Shown: in pieces, positions 24,590-49,703 of the stretch | Numbering within the stretch: the stretch's first letter is position 1 | Layout: every line of letters begins with the position of its first letter | Assembly (NCBI GenBank): GCA_014607495.2 | Contig: CP053167.1 | Location: 6,882,001-6,946,000, forward strand | Direction of reading: 5' to 3' | DNA: 64,000 bases | From: Carposina sasakii | Lineage: Eukaryota; Arthropoda; Insecta; Lepidoptera; Carposinidae | Notes under the pieces: model-generated | Told to the model about the DNA's origin: nothing | Seen by the model: only the letters and a program-made list of their open reading frames with translations | Databases searched by the model: none | Made by a program: the position numbers and the translations under genes

Positions 24590-24960
24590 TTTCACGCCCC
24601 CAGTTGGTTCGCGATTCGGTGGGCGTGACGCTCGTTACGATATAGTAATGACCAAAGATAAATAATAATCTATAACAGTGGCGAGAGCTCCTAGCGGTAG
24701 CGAGCGGGGCAACGGACTGCTCGCGAACGCGCAAGCCTGGTGGCGCGCTACAAGCCTCATTTATGCAATCATGTCAATCCTTTTGCGCGCGCGACAGATC
24801 ATGTGATTTATTCCAACCGCTATTGGTAGTAGGGTTACAACAAACATCGATGCCAAACGATGTTACATTGTCTACGCCCATCGGCATATCCTCACCAATC
24901 TTTCGCCTCCCTAAGATGACCTTTTGTGAGCGTAGCTTGAGAGTAGTCATTATTCTGTTC
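24590..24960. promoter_or_regulatory. CG-rich unique block; candidate conserved non-coding DNA
   Basis: It contains several dense CG patches (ggtagcgagcggggcaac, cgcgaacgcgcaagcc, ttgcgcgcgcgacag) and matches no repeat family in the window. The overlapping open frames on both strands (24763-24978) are not recognisable. A regulatory function is inferred only from composition. Confidence 0.25.
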
Positions 24961-25763
24961 AACATTCAACTGCTGTAAATTATCTCATATTTTACATCTC
25001 TCCGATGAAGAGAACTTCACTCGGGATATAATTGTGTTATCAATTATTTGGAGAACCTTTTTCGTAATGAATCCTTTAGAAACCTATACCTACCTAGACC
25101 AATATTTACAGGTTGTAACAAAAGAGTATTTAGAATGACACGGAAACATATCCCACTGCATTCGTTACCGGTCGGTAGATTCTTGTATTTGTACCCGAGA
25201 AGCAACGATTCACCCCTTACTTATTATTTTTTTAATTTTATTTATTTATTTCGTACTGTTTTACATTTTTATATTATTCTTATCTGTACATCGAAAAATC
25301 AAGAGCAGTTTGATCAGATGTCAGGAGCCTAGTGTCGACATAACAATTTTTGTAATACTTATAAGCTATTTAACATTTTCTCAAAGGTACCTATAACATA
25401 ACATAATGGCACAAAACAATAAAAAGAAAAATATCAACAATAACACGCAACCATCAGGAGATTTCATACTCGTCTGTGTCACGTAGGTTTATATCTTTTT
25501 TAGGAGTATAAAAATGTAACTTTAATAGACGCAAAATATTTCATACATTTATAGGAAGTTTATTTAGGTCATAAGGTCCGGTACAATATATTCCGATTTT
25601 CTCTTTCCCTAGAAAGTTATTGAAGCTAGGTTTTTCTAATATGTATTTTGTTTGTGACTTACTACGACTTAATAGGCTAACAGGTGAAAACTGGGTGGGC
25701 AATTTGCACACTTCCGTCCAACCTCTTTGGGCGATAATGGGCGTGGCTATATGTGGGTATGTA

Positions 25764-26039
25764 TGTAACAAAAGAGGGATGTTAAGCGAAATGCCATGGA
25801 ATTAGCCAACTGTGGAGAACCTTGAATTGAAGTATAAAATTTTATACACGGAATCACAAAATTTCCATATAAATATGTGAGATATTTTTAAGCAACTCAG
25901 GCAGGAGTGTTCATAAAATCTTGAAAAAAAATTGGTTTTGAGTTTTTAAGTTTCTGGACACACTGTATGTCACTGTCTAATAGTGGACTAGTCACATAGC
26001 AATTTGATAAACATACCACTTCTGTTACACCCTGTATAT
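25764..26039. mobile_element. MITE (family F), inverted-repeat element
   Basis: The left end is gtaacaaaagagggatgtta plus agcgaaatgccatgg. The right end is the inverted counterpart, acataccacttctgttacac followed by cctgtatat. It is related to the better preserved copy at 29129-29387. Confidence 0.7.
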
Positions 26040-26041
26040 CA

Positions 26042-28488
26042 GAGCAGATTTAAAATAAATACGATTTTCTCTTTAATAAACATCTCCAATAAAACCAAAT
26101 ATCAAAGAGAATCTTGTTTTATATGTAGTACAGTAACTACTTACGGTTCTTAGAACAAAATAAATATGTTCGCTTCAATAGGCTTCCACAAAAGTGCGAA
26201 GCCGATGCGAAGAGAAAAGATTAATAAAGCTTAGCGCACACTAGCGCAACACCTGTCCTTTGTCGCTAATGGACGCCCACCCTAATCCCTTGAGACACGG
26301 GGAATATCTATTTTTGTACTAAAATATTATGTGGTAATATTATAAATAAATAATCGTACACTTCGCGAAAGAACAACTAGTTTCTAGATCCCTAAGGTAT
26401 ATCGAAATCGTAGGCATTATGCAATGATAGGTATATAATATTTTGCCTATATTACTCGTAGAAACATAATGGTAATCGCAAAGGAACTCGCCCTCCCAAA
26501 GCGATAATTGCACAATTTTCGCTATCGCATTACACTAGCAAAACACGTTATTGTATGATACGTAAGCCCACTGCTACAATAATAAAATTATTCTGAATCA
26601 AAATAGATATTACGTATTTTGCTATATACTACCTAAATGCCTATTTTGATATATACCTATAATATATATGACTGTGCAATGTTCAAATTATTTTGTAATT
26701 ACACTTCAAGAGACAAACCTTCATTTCTGCCCCCTTTCATGATTTACTTAAAGTACTATGCAAGATAGGTACTGTCTACCCTCCAAAATTTCCCAAAGCA
26801 CTAGACTCAAACTTTAAACCTAAAAATTAAAAGTTACATCGCTGCCTCTTCAAATAATTGGAGGCATCAGGGTAACCGAGCGGACGGGGTTAACAAGCGT
26901 TTTATCCCGGGAAGAGGCAAGTTGTCCGGGATAGAGCTCACTGTAACGAGCTGGCTAAGATGGGCACGGTCTGTGATTCTTTTGCCGGGAAAATATAACG
27001 GGAATTCGAATAAATCTAGCGTGGAGCAATGTGGACTGTGAAAAGAAGTTTTATTTTTGTTGGATAAGTGGGTGTGTAAGTTGCACATTTCTGCCTACCT
27101 CCTTTAGGTATAATGGTGGTGACTATTACCTATGTAGGGATAAATAACATCTCTTAATTGGACTTATTCTGTCCATTATTTCAAAAGTAAACTATCACAA
27201 ATTTTAATTACCTATTTCTTGCAGCTTCCTTTTTTCTGATACTTATGGATATAAATGAGAATATTTTTTGATATTTGCTTTGTTAAGTATTTCATTTTAC
27301 CTGATCAAACCAAATTAAATTAACCATTATTTATAATATACAGAATAAACACGATACTATTACTACATAGTAATCTGCGTAAAAAAAATGCAAACCCGTT
27401 CGCAGATAACGCATTTTGTTTTTTAACATGCAGATGTTGTAAACAATTACAGATTTGAGTTTATTTTAAAAACTACCTAATACGGTACACGTTGTCACCG
27501 GCCGGAAGTTCGAAATAGCTTTGTTATTAATTTCACATAGGATAGGAGGAATAGATAAAAGGGCGCGCCCTCTGATGTGGCAGTCAAAGCTTAAAATTGA
27601 TGATTTACAGCCATCTTTGTTTGAAAATACTATGTCGAAGGGAAGCTGTAAAATGCCGGTATCATCGTAAAGACAGTGAAATTATGATACACAAAAAGTA
27701 TTGGGGGATTATCAAAGGAACTGATATTATATGACGTCCATGGAAATTGGTTCCTAAATAGCTAACTTTTACTCGCTTTTATATTTCTTTCTATATTACA
27801 AAAACAACTAAAATTTTCTGCTCTAACCAGCTATATGTATCTAATACACATATAATACTTATACCAAATTCCAAACAGATCTGTTCAACAGTTTTGCCTT
27901 AATCGAATACAAAAGTGTAAACAAAGACCTTGCATCGTGCTATTGGTAGAAATTGATTGAATTATGTACCTACTCAATGGGGAATAATTAAATGAAGCCA
28001 TGTTTGTTTAAACAAAATAAGATGTTAAAATTAAGCAGTATACTTTTTTTGATTTTTCAATTTGGCGTCAACATTCTACTACTACGGAAAACTACGGAAT
28101 CTCCTCATCATCACAATCATTTTTCTCCATGGAAGCATTCCTGGGAAGTGTCTGGTTTCCAAAATATTAGGGTCCAAAGTTGAGTAAATAGACTGCGTTT
28201 TTCGGCATAAATGCACATTTACGCGTGTAGCAAGATTTTTTCACGGGAAATAATTAATATCTGTCTATGAAGAAACTAGCATAAACACTGGGCACTATAA
28301 ATTTCGCCCGATTTTTTTTTTTTTTTTTTTTCAAAAAATTTACATCGTTTCCGAGCATTTTTTTGGCATAAACTTATTTTATTTGATGTATCGAGTAGGT
28401 ACGTACCTTTCGTTAAGGGTGGCAACGAAAAAACACCTGTATAGCTGAAATGAGGAATGATGAATGAAGATATAAAACTGTATAGATT
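26042..28488. other. Non-coding stretch, no gene recognised
   Basis: The sequence gcacatttctgcctacctcc at 27081-27100 resembles segments near 25703 and 36567, suggesting another low-copy repeat. The minus-strand open frame at 26867-27088 overlaps it and is not a gene. The rest holds nothing I can name. Confidence 0.35.
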
Positions 28489-28491
28489 TAG

Positions 28492-28650
28492 TCTTGTGTT
28501 GATGCTTCAGTAGAATATATTAGCTGCATCTCCATTCCTGCATGTTGTAAGAGTCAACTAAGGAACTCGTGTATTCGGTGAAAAGCTAGCAACTACATAT
28601 GTAGTTTCTAATAAGTGTCTGTGGGATCTCTCTCGTTTTAATCTGCCGCC
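28492..28650 (-). repeat. Family A repeat, diverged
   Basis: Minus-strand copy with gatgcttcagtagaatatat, gctgcatctccattcctgca and agagtcaactaaggaactcg. The left part is degraded. Confidence 0.75.
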
Positions 28651-28819
28651 TGTATATGTATGTATGTAGTAAGTAGGTACATTGTAAAAAGCGATCACTA
28701 TCATTTCACAATTCACATTGTGTATAATCGACTGCATACAAACCGCATCATCACGGCTACAGATAACATCGCGCCATTAAAAATAGCTAATCATTGTGCA
28801 ACGTAACAAGGGATCAAAC

Positions 28820-28985
28820 CATGACAAACAGACAGGCGTCCCGCAGCGCGATTTCCTGCGATTGCGACTCCCTAGTCGCCATTTCGTGCGATTATACGCG
28901 AGTCGCGATTGCAAGCGATTTCATGCTATGTACCTACTGTGGCGAGTCGCTATTGCAAGCGATTAGACATGTCTCTCGGATTGTA
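28820..28985. repeat. GCGATT-rich short repeat cluster
   Basis: The hexamer gcgatt or its complement recurs many times (for example gcgcgatttcctgcgattgc and gtcgcgattgcaagcgattt). A related patch lies at 23325-23390. It resembles the GC-rich ends of palindromic MITEs, but I could not define both ends. The 67-codon open frame here is driven by the repeat. Confidence 0.45.
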
Positions 28986-29128
28986 CCTATTCTTTAAGCT
29001 GAGTTTGGTTCATTTTATTACAAAAGTAGGAATCCTCAAGTTTGAAATTATTTCAATTTATTATTAAGCACGCAATCAGATTGATATAAGCACAGTAAAG
29101 CTGTGTATATTTAACTGTGTTTTAAGCT

Positions 29129-29387
29129 GTGTAACAGAAAGGGTATGTTAAGCGAAAAGCTATGTAAATAGCCCACTATAGAGAACCTATTTCCAAAATT
29201 TGAAACTCGAAATCACATGTTTATTTTCAAGATTGTATGAACATTCCTGAGTTGTTTAGCAATCCTCCATACTATCTGGAAAAATAAACATGTGATTTCG
29301 AGTCTCAAATTTTGTGGGTAGGTTCCTTTTAGTGGGCTATTTACATAGTTTTTTGCTTAACATACCCCTTTTGTTACACCCTGTATA
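29129..29387. mobile_element. MITE (family F), near-complete palindrome
   Basis: The left side runs gtaacagaaagggtatgtta, aagctatgtaaatagccca, then aaactcgaaatcacatgttt. The right side repeats the same in inverse order: aacatgtgatttcgagtctc, gggctatttacatag, aacatacccc and ttttgttacaccctgtata. It is 259 bp, non-coding, and can fold into a single long hairpin. Confidence 0.85.
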
Positions 29388-29389
29388 GT

Positions 29390-32300
29390 TTCTATAACAA
29401 ATAATATACGTTTTATCTCTAAAGTTAACTCATGAAACATATGTACTTACATGTATCAAGTCGGTAGGTACTTACCTATCAAATCGTGTAAGTTACCTAA
29501 TTAATATTTACTTATGTGGTTTCGAATATGTAGAGCAAAGCAAATAATGCATTATTTATTTGCTCGTGTTTAATAATAATCTACACTTAACACGTTGTTA
29601 ACAATATTCAATTGTTTAACTGACAAAAAACGAAAATTCTTTATCTGACAATCAATAGCGTGTCAAATGCTGTTTGGTAAAAACAAGTTATGTTATTGCA
29701 AGTCGGCACATGTAATAATTAATTCAAAGCATTATTCTGCAATCTGTTGTCGATATTAAAATGCGTTTTATATGGAACAGTGAAAGTAATTGAGCTTCTT
29801 TAAATCTTACTGTATATGTTTTTACAAGGTTCTTATTTTGCCAGTTTAATTTTATATGTTTCAATTAAATTATTTCGTTGGTTTTCTTTATTGTATGAAT
29901 GGAAAAGGTATGATATTTATATTTAATATTGGGTTTTTGTACTTCCTTATTTGATTTTAATTTATTCATGTAGCAAACAAATTACCTTTAATATTTTTTA
30001 ACGATCTCAAAGAGGTACCCAATTCAGTTCCTAAGTATATAATTTGCTATTAAATACGTAGGTAACACATTGTTGTTGACTTTAGAATGTATTACTTTTA
30101 GTGACATTATAAACGCATATCACATTCAAAGTTCGTATGTACACTTGGTTTTACATAGCAAGATCGGTTTTACATAAAATAACACCACTCCACACCACCC
30201 TTAGTCTATATTAGCGATTCATTTTGATATGTCATCGCATTAACAGATAATGCCCTTTGCGTCACCCTTGTTGCAATTTTTAATACTTTAACAAATCGAA
30301 CCCTATTACCGAATCGTAAGGGAATACTGATTTTAACAAGCCCTATTATAGTGAATTTTAAATTTTCAACACTTGTTTGTAGATATTAATCTCCATGTCG
30401 TGTGGGTCTCGTATATGTTTGTTTTTTTTTATTGTTTAGTAATTGCATTTTAAAATGTAGCTTCGCCTTATGGAAGCATACACTTCATTAGGTACTTATT
30501 TTAAATCCCCTTTATGAAATGGGAACCATCCCTTGATGATGAAGAACTGCAGGATCGCCGTGGAGATCCTACAGCCACGTTTAGAAATTGCAATTTATAA
30601 TGTAGCTTCGCCTTATGGAAGCATACACACATTAACAAAGCGGGGTCAGATGTTTAAAATCACTGACAAGTATCAACTAATCAATAAGTAAAGTTAATTA
30701 ACATCCGTCTCCTCGTCGCCTAATGCGTAAAAATTACAATGTCCTAATCCTAACCCCTCGTCGCCAAATACACTCGCGGCAAAAATAGATATCTGGTTAC
30801 TAGAATAAATAATCAACTCCGTACGCGCCAATGACAGTAAATACCGCGATTTCACCCAAGACTTGCACACTTACGTCAATGTGACGTCTTTCATTAGGTA
30901 CAGCTTTCCGTGTATTTTCACCTAATCTCTCAATTACATTAGTCGTTCTTAAGCCGACCGCTCAAGTTTTAGATTCGTCTGATGCATCAGAACCTACTAT
31001 TTTGATATCATCGCTTGGCTTTATAAATTATGTCATGGCATGCCCGGATATCATTTTGATCTCATCGTCATCTTCTTTAGCTTGTCCAACCGCATTGTCT
31101 TTGATTTAATCATCGGATCAACATAATCCAAGCTTTTATTAATCTCATCAGATTTCTTTAAGAGATTAAAATTATTAAGATACCTTAACGTTAGATCATA
31201 TGTATCTTTCGAAGATTCTGTGCCAAGGACGTCTTGACACATGTTTTATGCTTTCCCGAACTATAAATATATCGGTCATCTATACCGATCGGACATCGGC
31301 GAGCGCCAGATCACGCCCAACTGTTCCTATTGGCAACACTTCCATTGTCCTAATCAACGTATCAAATGGTACCACTCCATCTTTCTTGTACGATATCTCT
31401 TTATATTTACATCACCTGCGTACGACAATAAATTTGGAGAGCAGTTGGCAAAGTCCATCAAAAATCTCATTTTTATGTCATCCTCAACATTAATATCCCA
31501 ATGAAAATGCGCAAATGACGGTCGGAATGTAAAATATAATACCCGATTGCTAGGACATATCCGCAGAGCTATTAAATAAAAGTCTTCTTGCATTAGATAA
31601 ATCGTGTTCGGTATTCGGGAACATCTGTCCCTTGGTGATTACGCCCATACATTATGTACAGTTTGTTGTTTTTAATAAAAAGTTTAATCCGTTCCGTTAT
31701 GACGGCAATTTGTCAGGCCGATGGAAAAACTTGCTCGATTACCGTCTCGCTCGACTTTCGTATCGATACGTCCTGAGTTTTATTCAGAGTGACGAATTTT
31801 AATCGATATTTAGAATTAAAATACTTTTGAGTATCTTTTGAAAAAAATCTATTATTAGGTAACCTTCTTATAAACTTCTTCAAAATGACAGTAAGTAATT
31901 CTGAGTGTTGAGTAAACAGAAGAGTAATACATAAAACCTTAGTGCATTACCATAACTTCAAAGACATTCTTAAGATCTTACTTAATCAATCGCCTAAAAT
32001 ACTCATTAATTGGGCTCTCAGATTTCGGTTTAAAAGGCACGAAAAAACCAAATCAACCCGTAGTGTTTTTATTTTTGCGGTTATGTCATGTTTATTTATG
32101 CCTTCGCTTTTGTCTTCCATTAGTGCTCCTCTTTTATCGCGCCGGTCATTATTCACTAACATATTTTACCAGAAGTTTTTAAGCAAATCTTTTAATATTT
32201 CTACGTCTGTCGAACGGAAACGTAATTCAGCGTTTCGATTTCGCCACCTTATAATGTCTTATTCTGTACAGCCATTAACAATTCAATGCTGTCTTAATGA

Positions 32301-32805
32301 AGACTTGATAAAATGTATATTGTTGTGTTGTTCGTCACGACTCCTTGGCGATTAATTGGCTTTTTTTGGGGAGTTTCTTTATGGGCAGCGAGATTTAGTG
32401 CGCGTCCAAACGGTTGATTTGTGTCGTTCGGTTTGTCGTTTTGAGGCAGCTTATTGCGAATTTCACGGCAATAAAATTGCTTACGTGTAAATTATTTTGA
32501 CCGTAACATTTTTATTGTTGGGAATTTGAGTCGTGTGTTTAGTGTATCAATATCTACATCAACGTGATTTATTGTCTTTATCCTCATTCAAGGTACAATA
32601 TGTTTGTTTAAATTTAAGCCTACATTATTCATACATAAACTAACAGTTTCAGTCAGGAGTATTTTCCCAATATAAAAAGCCTTTTTTCTTTTCCGGATAT
32701 TCATCAAGACAGGTTAATTAACATCTTCCAATACTTATCTATAAAAAAATTACAGTCGCATACTAAGTCTATGTTCCAATCCACTCACATGAATCTTCTT
32801 TCCAG
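29390..32805. other. Non-coding region directly upstream of the first visible SoxD exon
   Basis: No exon with acceptable splice signals and SoxD-like coding sequence was found here. The blocks 30950-31600 and 32030-32560 match no repeat family and have mixed composition; they are candidates for intronic regulatory DNA. The 137-codon open frame at 31942-32355 has no recognisable domain. Confidence 0.35.
30536..30690 (+). repeat. Family A repeat with a ~45 bp insertion
   Basis: Family A blocks gaactgcaggatcgccgtgg and acagccacgttta are separated from gcggggtcagatgt by a segment (about 30582-30632). That segment copies the flanking sequence at 30443-30490 (shared core atgtagcttcgccttatgga). Confidence 0.7.
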
Positions 32806-45314
<12,509 letters not shown>

Positions 45315-46262
45315 GGTACGGCGCGCGGGTGGCCTTATTCCCACTCCGCGCCAATGACCCTGCCTACTTCCCATCATCCTTGGTAAAAACATGGTTATTC
45401 CAATTTGGTATAAAAATGTTGTTATGGATAGCCCCTGGTAGTCATTTGTACTGAGATAATTTTTTCTCTAGGGAAAATGGTCCTTGAAATTGTATTTCTT
45501 CTGATTGGAAGTTAAAATGCCAGTATATTATTTTTTTACTTCAAATTGCATTGCGGGTAGTTTGAAAAATTGGTTGGTTACAATTAGAATAATATTTTGC
45601 TCTCTTTGAATTAGGTTAAAAAAATAGAAGAGGATTTTTTAACGGAGGTTATTTTGTTGTAGATTTTCCTAATGTTTTAATTGGGGGGGGTTGTGTTATT
45701 TAAAAAACTTCGGTTTGTATGTCATCGATCGGATCTCCTGTATAATGATTTTTATGAGATTATTCCATTAGTAAGCTAAGTGATCTGATTTTATCCCAGC
45801 ATAATGTACAATTCGCGTAGGATTTTAAAATTTGTAAATTATTAAGCTGAAATGTAGCGAATTAGGTAAATGTATAGATATTACAACGTGTAGTTTTTTT
45901 TAATTTTCTTTGATATATGTAGGTATATATCAAGAGTTTTTGTACATAAACGTTCCCTTTTTGTAGATAAACGTGGGTTATGTCAATATGTGGCTAAAGG
46001 TTATTGGCATTAGGTTCAAAGTAAATTAAGTATTATCTGTAATAAGCAATTTGAATCTTACTATGTGGCCATGTATAAACCTTAAGCAAGTTAATACTTA
46101 GGTATATAGGTACTCGTAGATCCTTCTAGGTGTAAGCAACTAAAATGTATCGAACCAAAAATTTAAAGCGAAATGCTTGAAAATTTATGTGTTGAGAACA
46201 CAAGAACTGTATATGTATCTAATTTTATCCAGTGAGATATAATAAAGCATAATAAATTAATA
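45315..46262 (+). other. SoxD 3' UTR (probable extent)
   Basis: Downstream of the stop codon the sequence is unique, U-rich and repeat-poor up to two AATAAA signals at 46241 and 46251. Later AATAAA motifs (around 47497) could extend the UTR. Confidence 0.55.
46241..46256 (+). terminator. Candidate polyadenylation signals for SoxD
   Basis: Two AATAAA hexamers at 46241-46246 and 46251-46256 lie in an AT-rich context about 0.93 kb downstream of the stop. Position and spacing fit, but no transcript evidence is available. Confidence 0.5.
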
Positions 46263-48147
46263 CTCATAGAATATGTAGAAACTTAGAAATGCTACACTTG
46301 CATCAATAATAATGTAGATTAGTGATAGAAATATACTGTGTCTAGCTCACACACAACTAGTTGATATGAGCGAGAAAGGGACAAACAAGTAATTCTATCC
46401 CTATTCCTATGTTGCCATTTTTGTAATAATATAAGCCATATTAATAATACTGTTAATGTAATAAAGGTAGAAAGTGTAGCCCTGTATTTGAAAAAAAAAT
46501 CGCCCGAATTTAATTTTGTGTGAGTGTGTACATATTTGTCAGTTATTGCAGTATAATGAGATTCGTGTGTTGTATCCCGATATAATTTTAATTGTCTGAT
46601 TTTAAGTACAAAATACTTATTTAATGTCACAAAAGGGCGACAATGAACCCCCTTGACAATCTTGAGCAATATGCGTCTATCTTTTGAGATAAGTCTCAAA
46701 GGCGATTTGTAAATCTTTCTTGCTGATAACTATTATTATCTACATTATTGTCAATTTCATGAAAAATTGTCAATTCTTTTGCATTTTAATGTTTGGGCAT
46801 ATTTCAAATACTTAATCCTTTTATAAGAAAATATGAAAAAATGCTATTGGTGAATACTATTCGCTAAATAAATAATCATTATTAGTGAAAAGATTATCGC
46901 TTTATGAATCGTGCAATTTATATTAGTATCATTAGTGTTAAGAAGTAGTCGATATAGGTATATAATAATCAGTAGACATTAAATTAGTGATGTGTACAAT
47001 TCTATCGATACTTTTGTCGATTTTTTCGATTGATTGCCATTTGTAGAACTTTTTGTTATTTATATTTCCTTATTACACTTGTTTTGTTTTTATTTCACAA
47101 TATAAGCTATTATGCCAGTAATTATAATGAATAGTAGGTTTTAGAATAAGGCGTATAAATATTATGTGTACGTGTATGTCTACAAACGTATGTATAGTAG
47201 ATATGTATTAGTGTGTACTTTTTAGTGAATGTTAAGGTTTAGTGCTGTTATATTATTTATTTTTATGTTGATTGTAAATATGCGATATTTTGATGTAAAC
47301 GTTAGTAATTGTGGTTATTTAAAGAATCGATACTTAATCCTGTGTCTTATTATGATACATAGATCTCGGGCTGATTTACGTCACATTTTGTTTTATTTAT
47401 TACTTACGTTCATTATTTTGTGTTACAATATTGCTGTCATCTTGCCATTTTTAATTTTATGTTAACGTTACGTACACTCAATTATGGCTACAACACTAAA
47501 TAAACAATCTTTACTTTTCAACACTCACATAGAAATCACATAAAATGTAGCATTTCTTCAAATTAGCCTTAATTGGCATTGTTACTGTTTTATTTTGTTT
47601 CAAGCTCCAACAGTTTGTTTTTTTTTATTTTTTTATAGAAGCCTTGTCGAAATGTTATAAGTAGCTAGAGTACAGTTTCATATCCAGTGTAAACCAGGAC
47701 ACATTATTTACAAATTGTGCCAAAACCCAAAAGTATATTAAAAGATAAAAATATAAATTTGTTTTATTTTCTTGTCTACGTGGTATAAAAACAAAGTTTG
47801 ATTTTAATAACATCGAAAAAGCGGGTATTTGCTAAGAATGGAAAACTATGTAGGGTAGCTTTTTGTTGTCACGACGCGAGGATAAACCACCCGCACTACT
47901 CGTATGTAGCTTTTTTGTTTGATTACATTCTATTTGACATTGACGTTTAAAAGTGCGCAAAAATCTCAACGGAAAGACAGAGATAGGACTAATGCGGTCC
48001 TACCCGTGAGTTAGTAGGACAGTGCACCCCAGCCCATACGAACAAAAGCTAGGGGATTTATGTTTAATGTGAGGCTTTTTCTATTTTAGTAGCTGACATT
48101 AAAAAGGCGGAAAATCACAGAACTACTAGGACTAACGGGGCCTACCC
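46263..48147. other. Intergenic or distal SoxD 3' UTR, nothing recognised
   Basis: AT-rich DNA with scattered AATAAA motifs. The minus-strand open frame at 46319-46699 and plus-strand frame at 47229-47465 look like chance frames. A duplicated-looking patch near 47990-48140 (acggggcctacccgg) borders the retroposon at 48148. Confidence 0.4.
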
Positions 48148-48400
48148 GGTTTTTTTTTTTTTTTGTGATGATGATCTATTTGTAGGACTGGTGTGCTGAA
48201 GGCGCACAACCGAATGGTTTACCTCGCGACCAGTAGATAAGGCTCGATGCCAAAGGTTTGTATGACTAAGGATAGGGTCGATCCTACTTTCGACTCTACC
48301 TACTAAGGGTTCCTGGAAAACCCACCGCTAAAGAACCCTCGAAACAACTGCGGTGGGGCTGTGTTGGCCAAACGAGTCAGATCAGGGCTGCCTACTTTGG
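48148..48400 (-). mobile_element. Retroposon (family J) with poly(A) on the minus strand
   Basis: A T-run at the left (poly(A) on the minus strand) is followed by ggactggtgtgctgaaggcg, cctactttcgactctaccta, agaaccctcgaaacaactgc and ggtgggg. The same sequence in the same orientation is inserted at 50123-50331. Confidence 0.75.
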
Positions 48401-48454
48401 TCAGTTGAGTAGGACAATTCTATTTACACCAGTTACATACTCTTAGCACGCGAT

Positions 48455-49200
48455 TAGTGATAGCTCTTGCTGGTTTCTGCTGCCCTGGTATTGTACGCCG
48501 TTTCTTGGTTATTCGTGGCCTGAATTCCAGTGACGTTCCAGTGAGATACTGAATTCGGTCATTTTCGTGCGCATGCGACTATTGACACCTCTTACAACCT
48601 TCTGTTACCCTGGTACTTTGTAAGTGTTTTGGTGGTTTATGGACAAATCATAAACCACCTTTTCTTAGATACCTGCGCACGCGCCTATAACACCTCCTGA
48701 TACCTTCTGCAACCCCAGTACTCCAAAGCTTCTTTTTGGTTGTTTGTGGATTAAAAATGCGCCGCTTATTGACACCTCCTACTACTTTCTGCAGCCCTGG
48801 TACTTTATATTCGAATTTCGGATCTTTCCTTGGATATCTGCGCATGCGCCTATTGACACCTGTTGCCTTCTGCGGCCCTAGTACTTTTAACGCCGCTTCT
48901 TGGTTATTTGTGGCCTAAATTCGATCGCGCCTATTGACACCTCTTGATACCTTCTGCAACCCTGGTACTTCAAAGCTTCTTTTGGACACAATTTCGTAAC
49001 CTACGGTGCTCCCAAGTAACTATTGACATTGACACCTCTTGATACCTTCTGTAACCCTGGTACTTCAAAGCTACTTTTGGACACAATTTCGTGTTCGTTG
49101 ACTAAAATTTCGTTGACTAAAATTTTCTTTCGGTGCGACATCCAAGGACAGCTCTTGTTACCTTCTGCTTCCCTAGTACTTTTTGTGCCACTTCTTAGTT
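48455..49200. repeat. Degenerate minisatellite, about eight units
   Basis: A ~40 bp core built from tattgacacctcttgatacc and ttctgcaaccctggtactt recurs. Core starts lie near 48462 (partial), 48580, 48684, 48767, 48851, 48932, 49027 and 49150 (partial), at 80-120 bp spacing. Linkers also share cgccgcttcttggttatt and caaagcttcttttggacaca. Units are too diverged and unevenly spaced to be CRISPR-like. Open frames at 48648-48918 arise from the repeat. Confidence 0.85.
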
Positions 49201-49703
49201 ATTTGAGATTATGCTGCCTGTGATTGGTTCATTATACAATTGGCCTTAAAAAGGCAGAGAAATTTCTCGTTTTCTATACTTACGTATCTTAAGTTATTTT
49301 AAATAAAAAATAGCAACATCATTATGAACATTAAATTTATAATTTCATAGGTAGGTACTATAAGTACGTTATTAATATCATTTTTGTAGTACCTACAACA
49401 AAAGCCTAAAATATAGTCCTGTGCGACACAAAATGTGGGTAGAATTAAATTTTTTATACAAGTGCTCTAAAATCAGGCTTAGAGAATATAACAATTGTAC
49501 GAGCGACAGCGAAATTCGCAAAATTATCGAAATAAATAAACCCTCCCTTCATTTAGCGCGTTTGTCAAGTGACGTGATTAAGGCTAATCGCTATTGATAG
49601 AAATCGTTTCATCTTTGTTTATTATTTATTGACATTGTATAATATCATTGGATTATCTACATACCGGAAATCAGACAAATAAACAATATTTCATTTCATT
49701 TTA

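Noticed and set aside
31942..32355. 137-codon plus-strand open frame upstream of SoxD
   Set aside because: No recognisable domain, no SoxD-like sequence, and biased toward Leu/Ser/Phe as in random AT-rich frames; kept only as possible regulatory DNA.
48455..49200. Possible CRISPR-like array
   Set aside because: Core units are degenerate and unevenly spaced, linkers are themselves related, and the genome is an animal's; a decayed minisatellite explains it.
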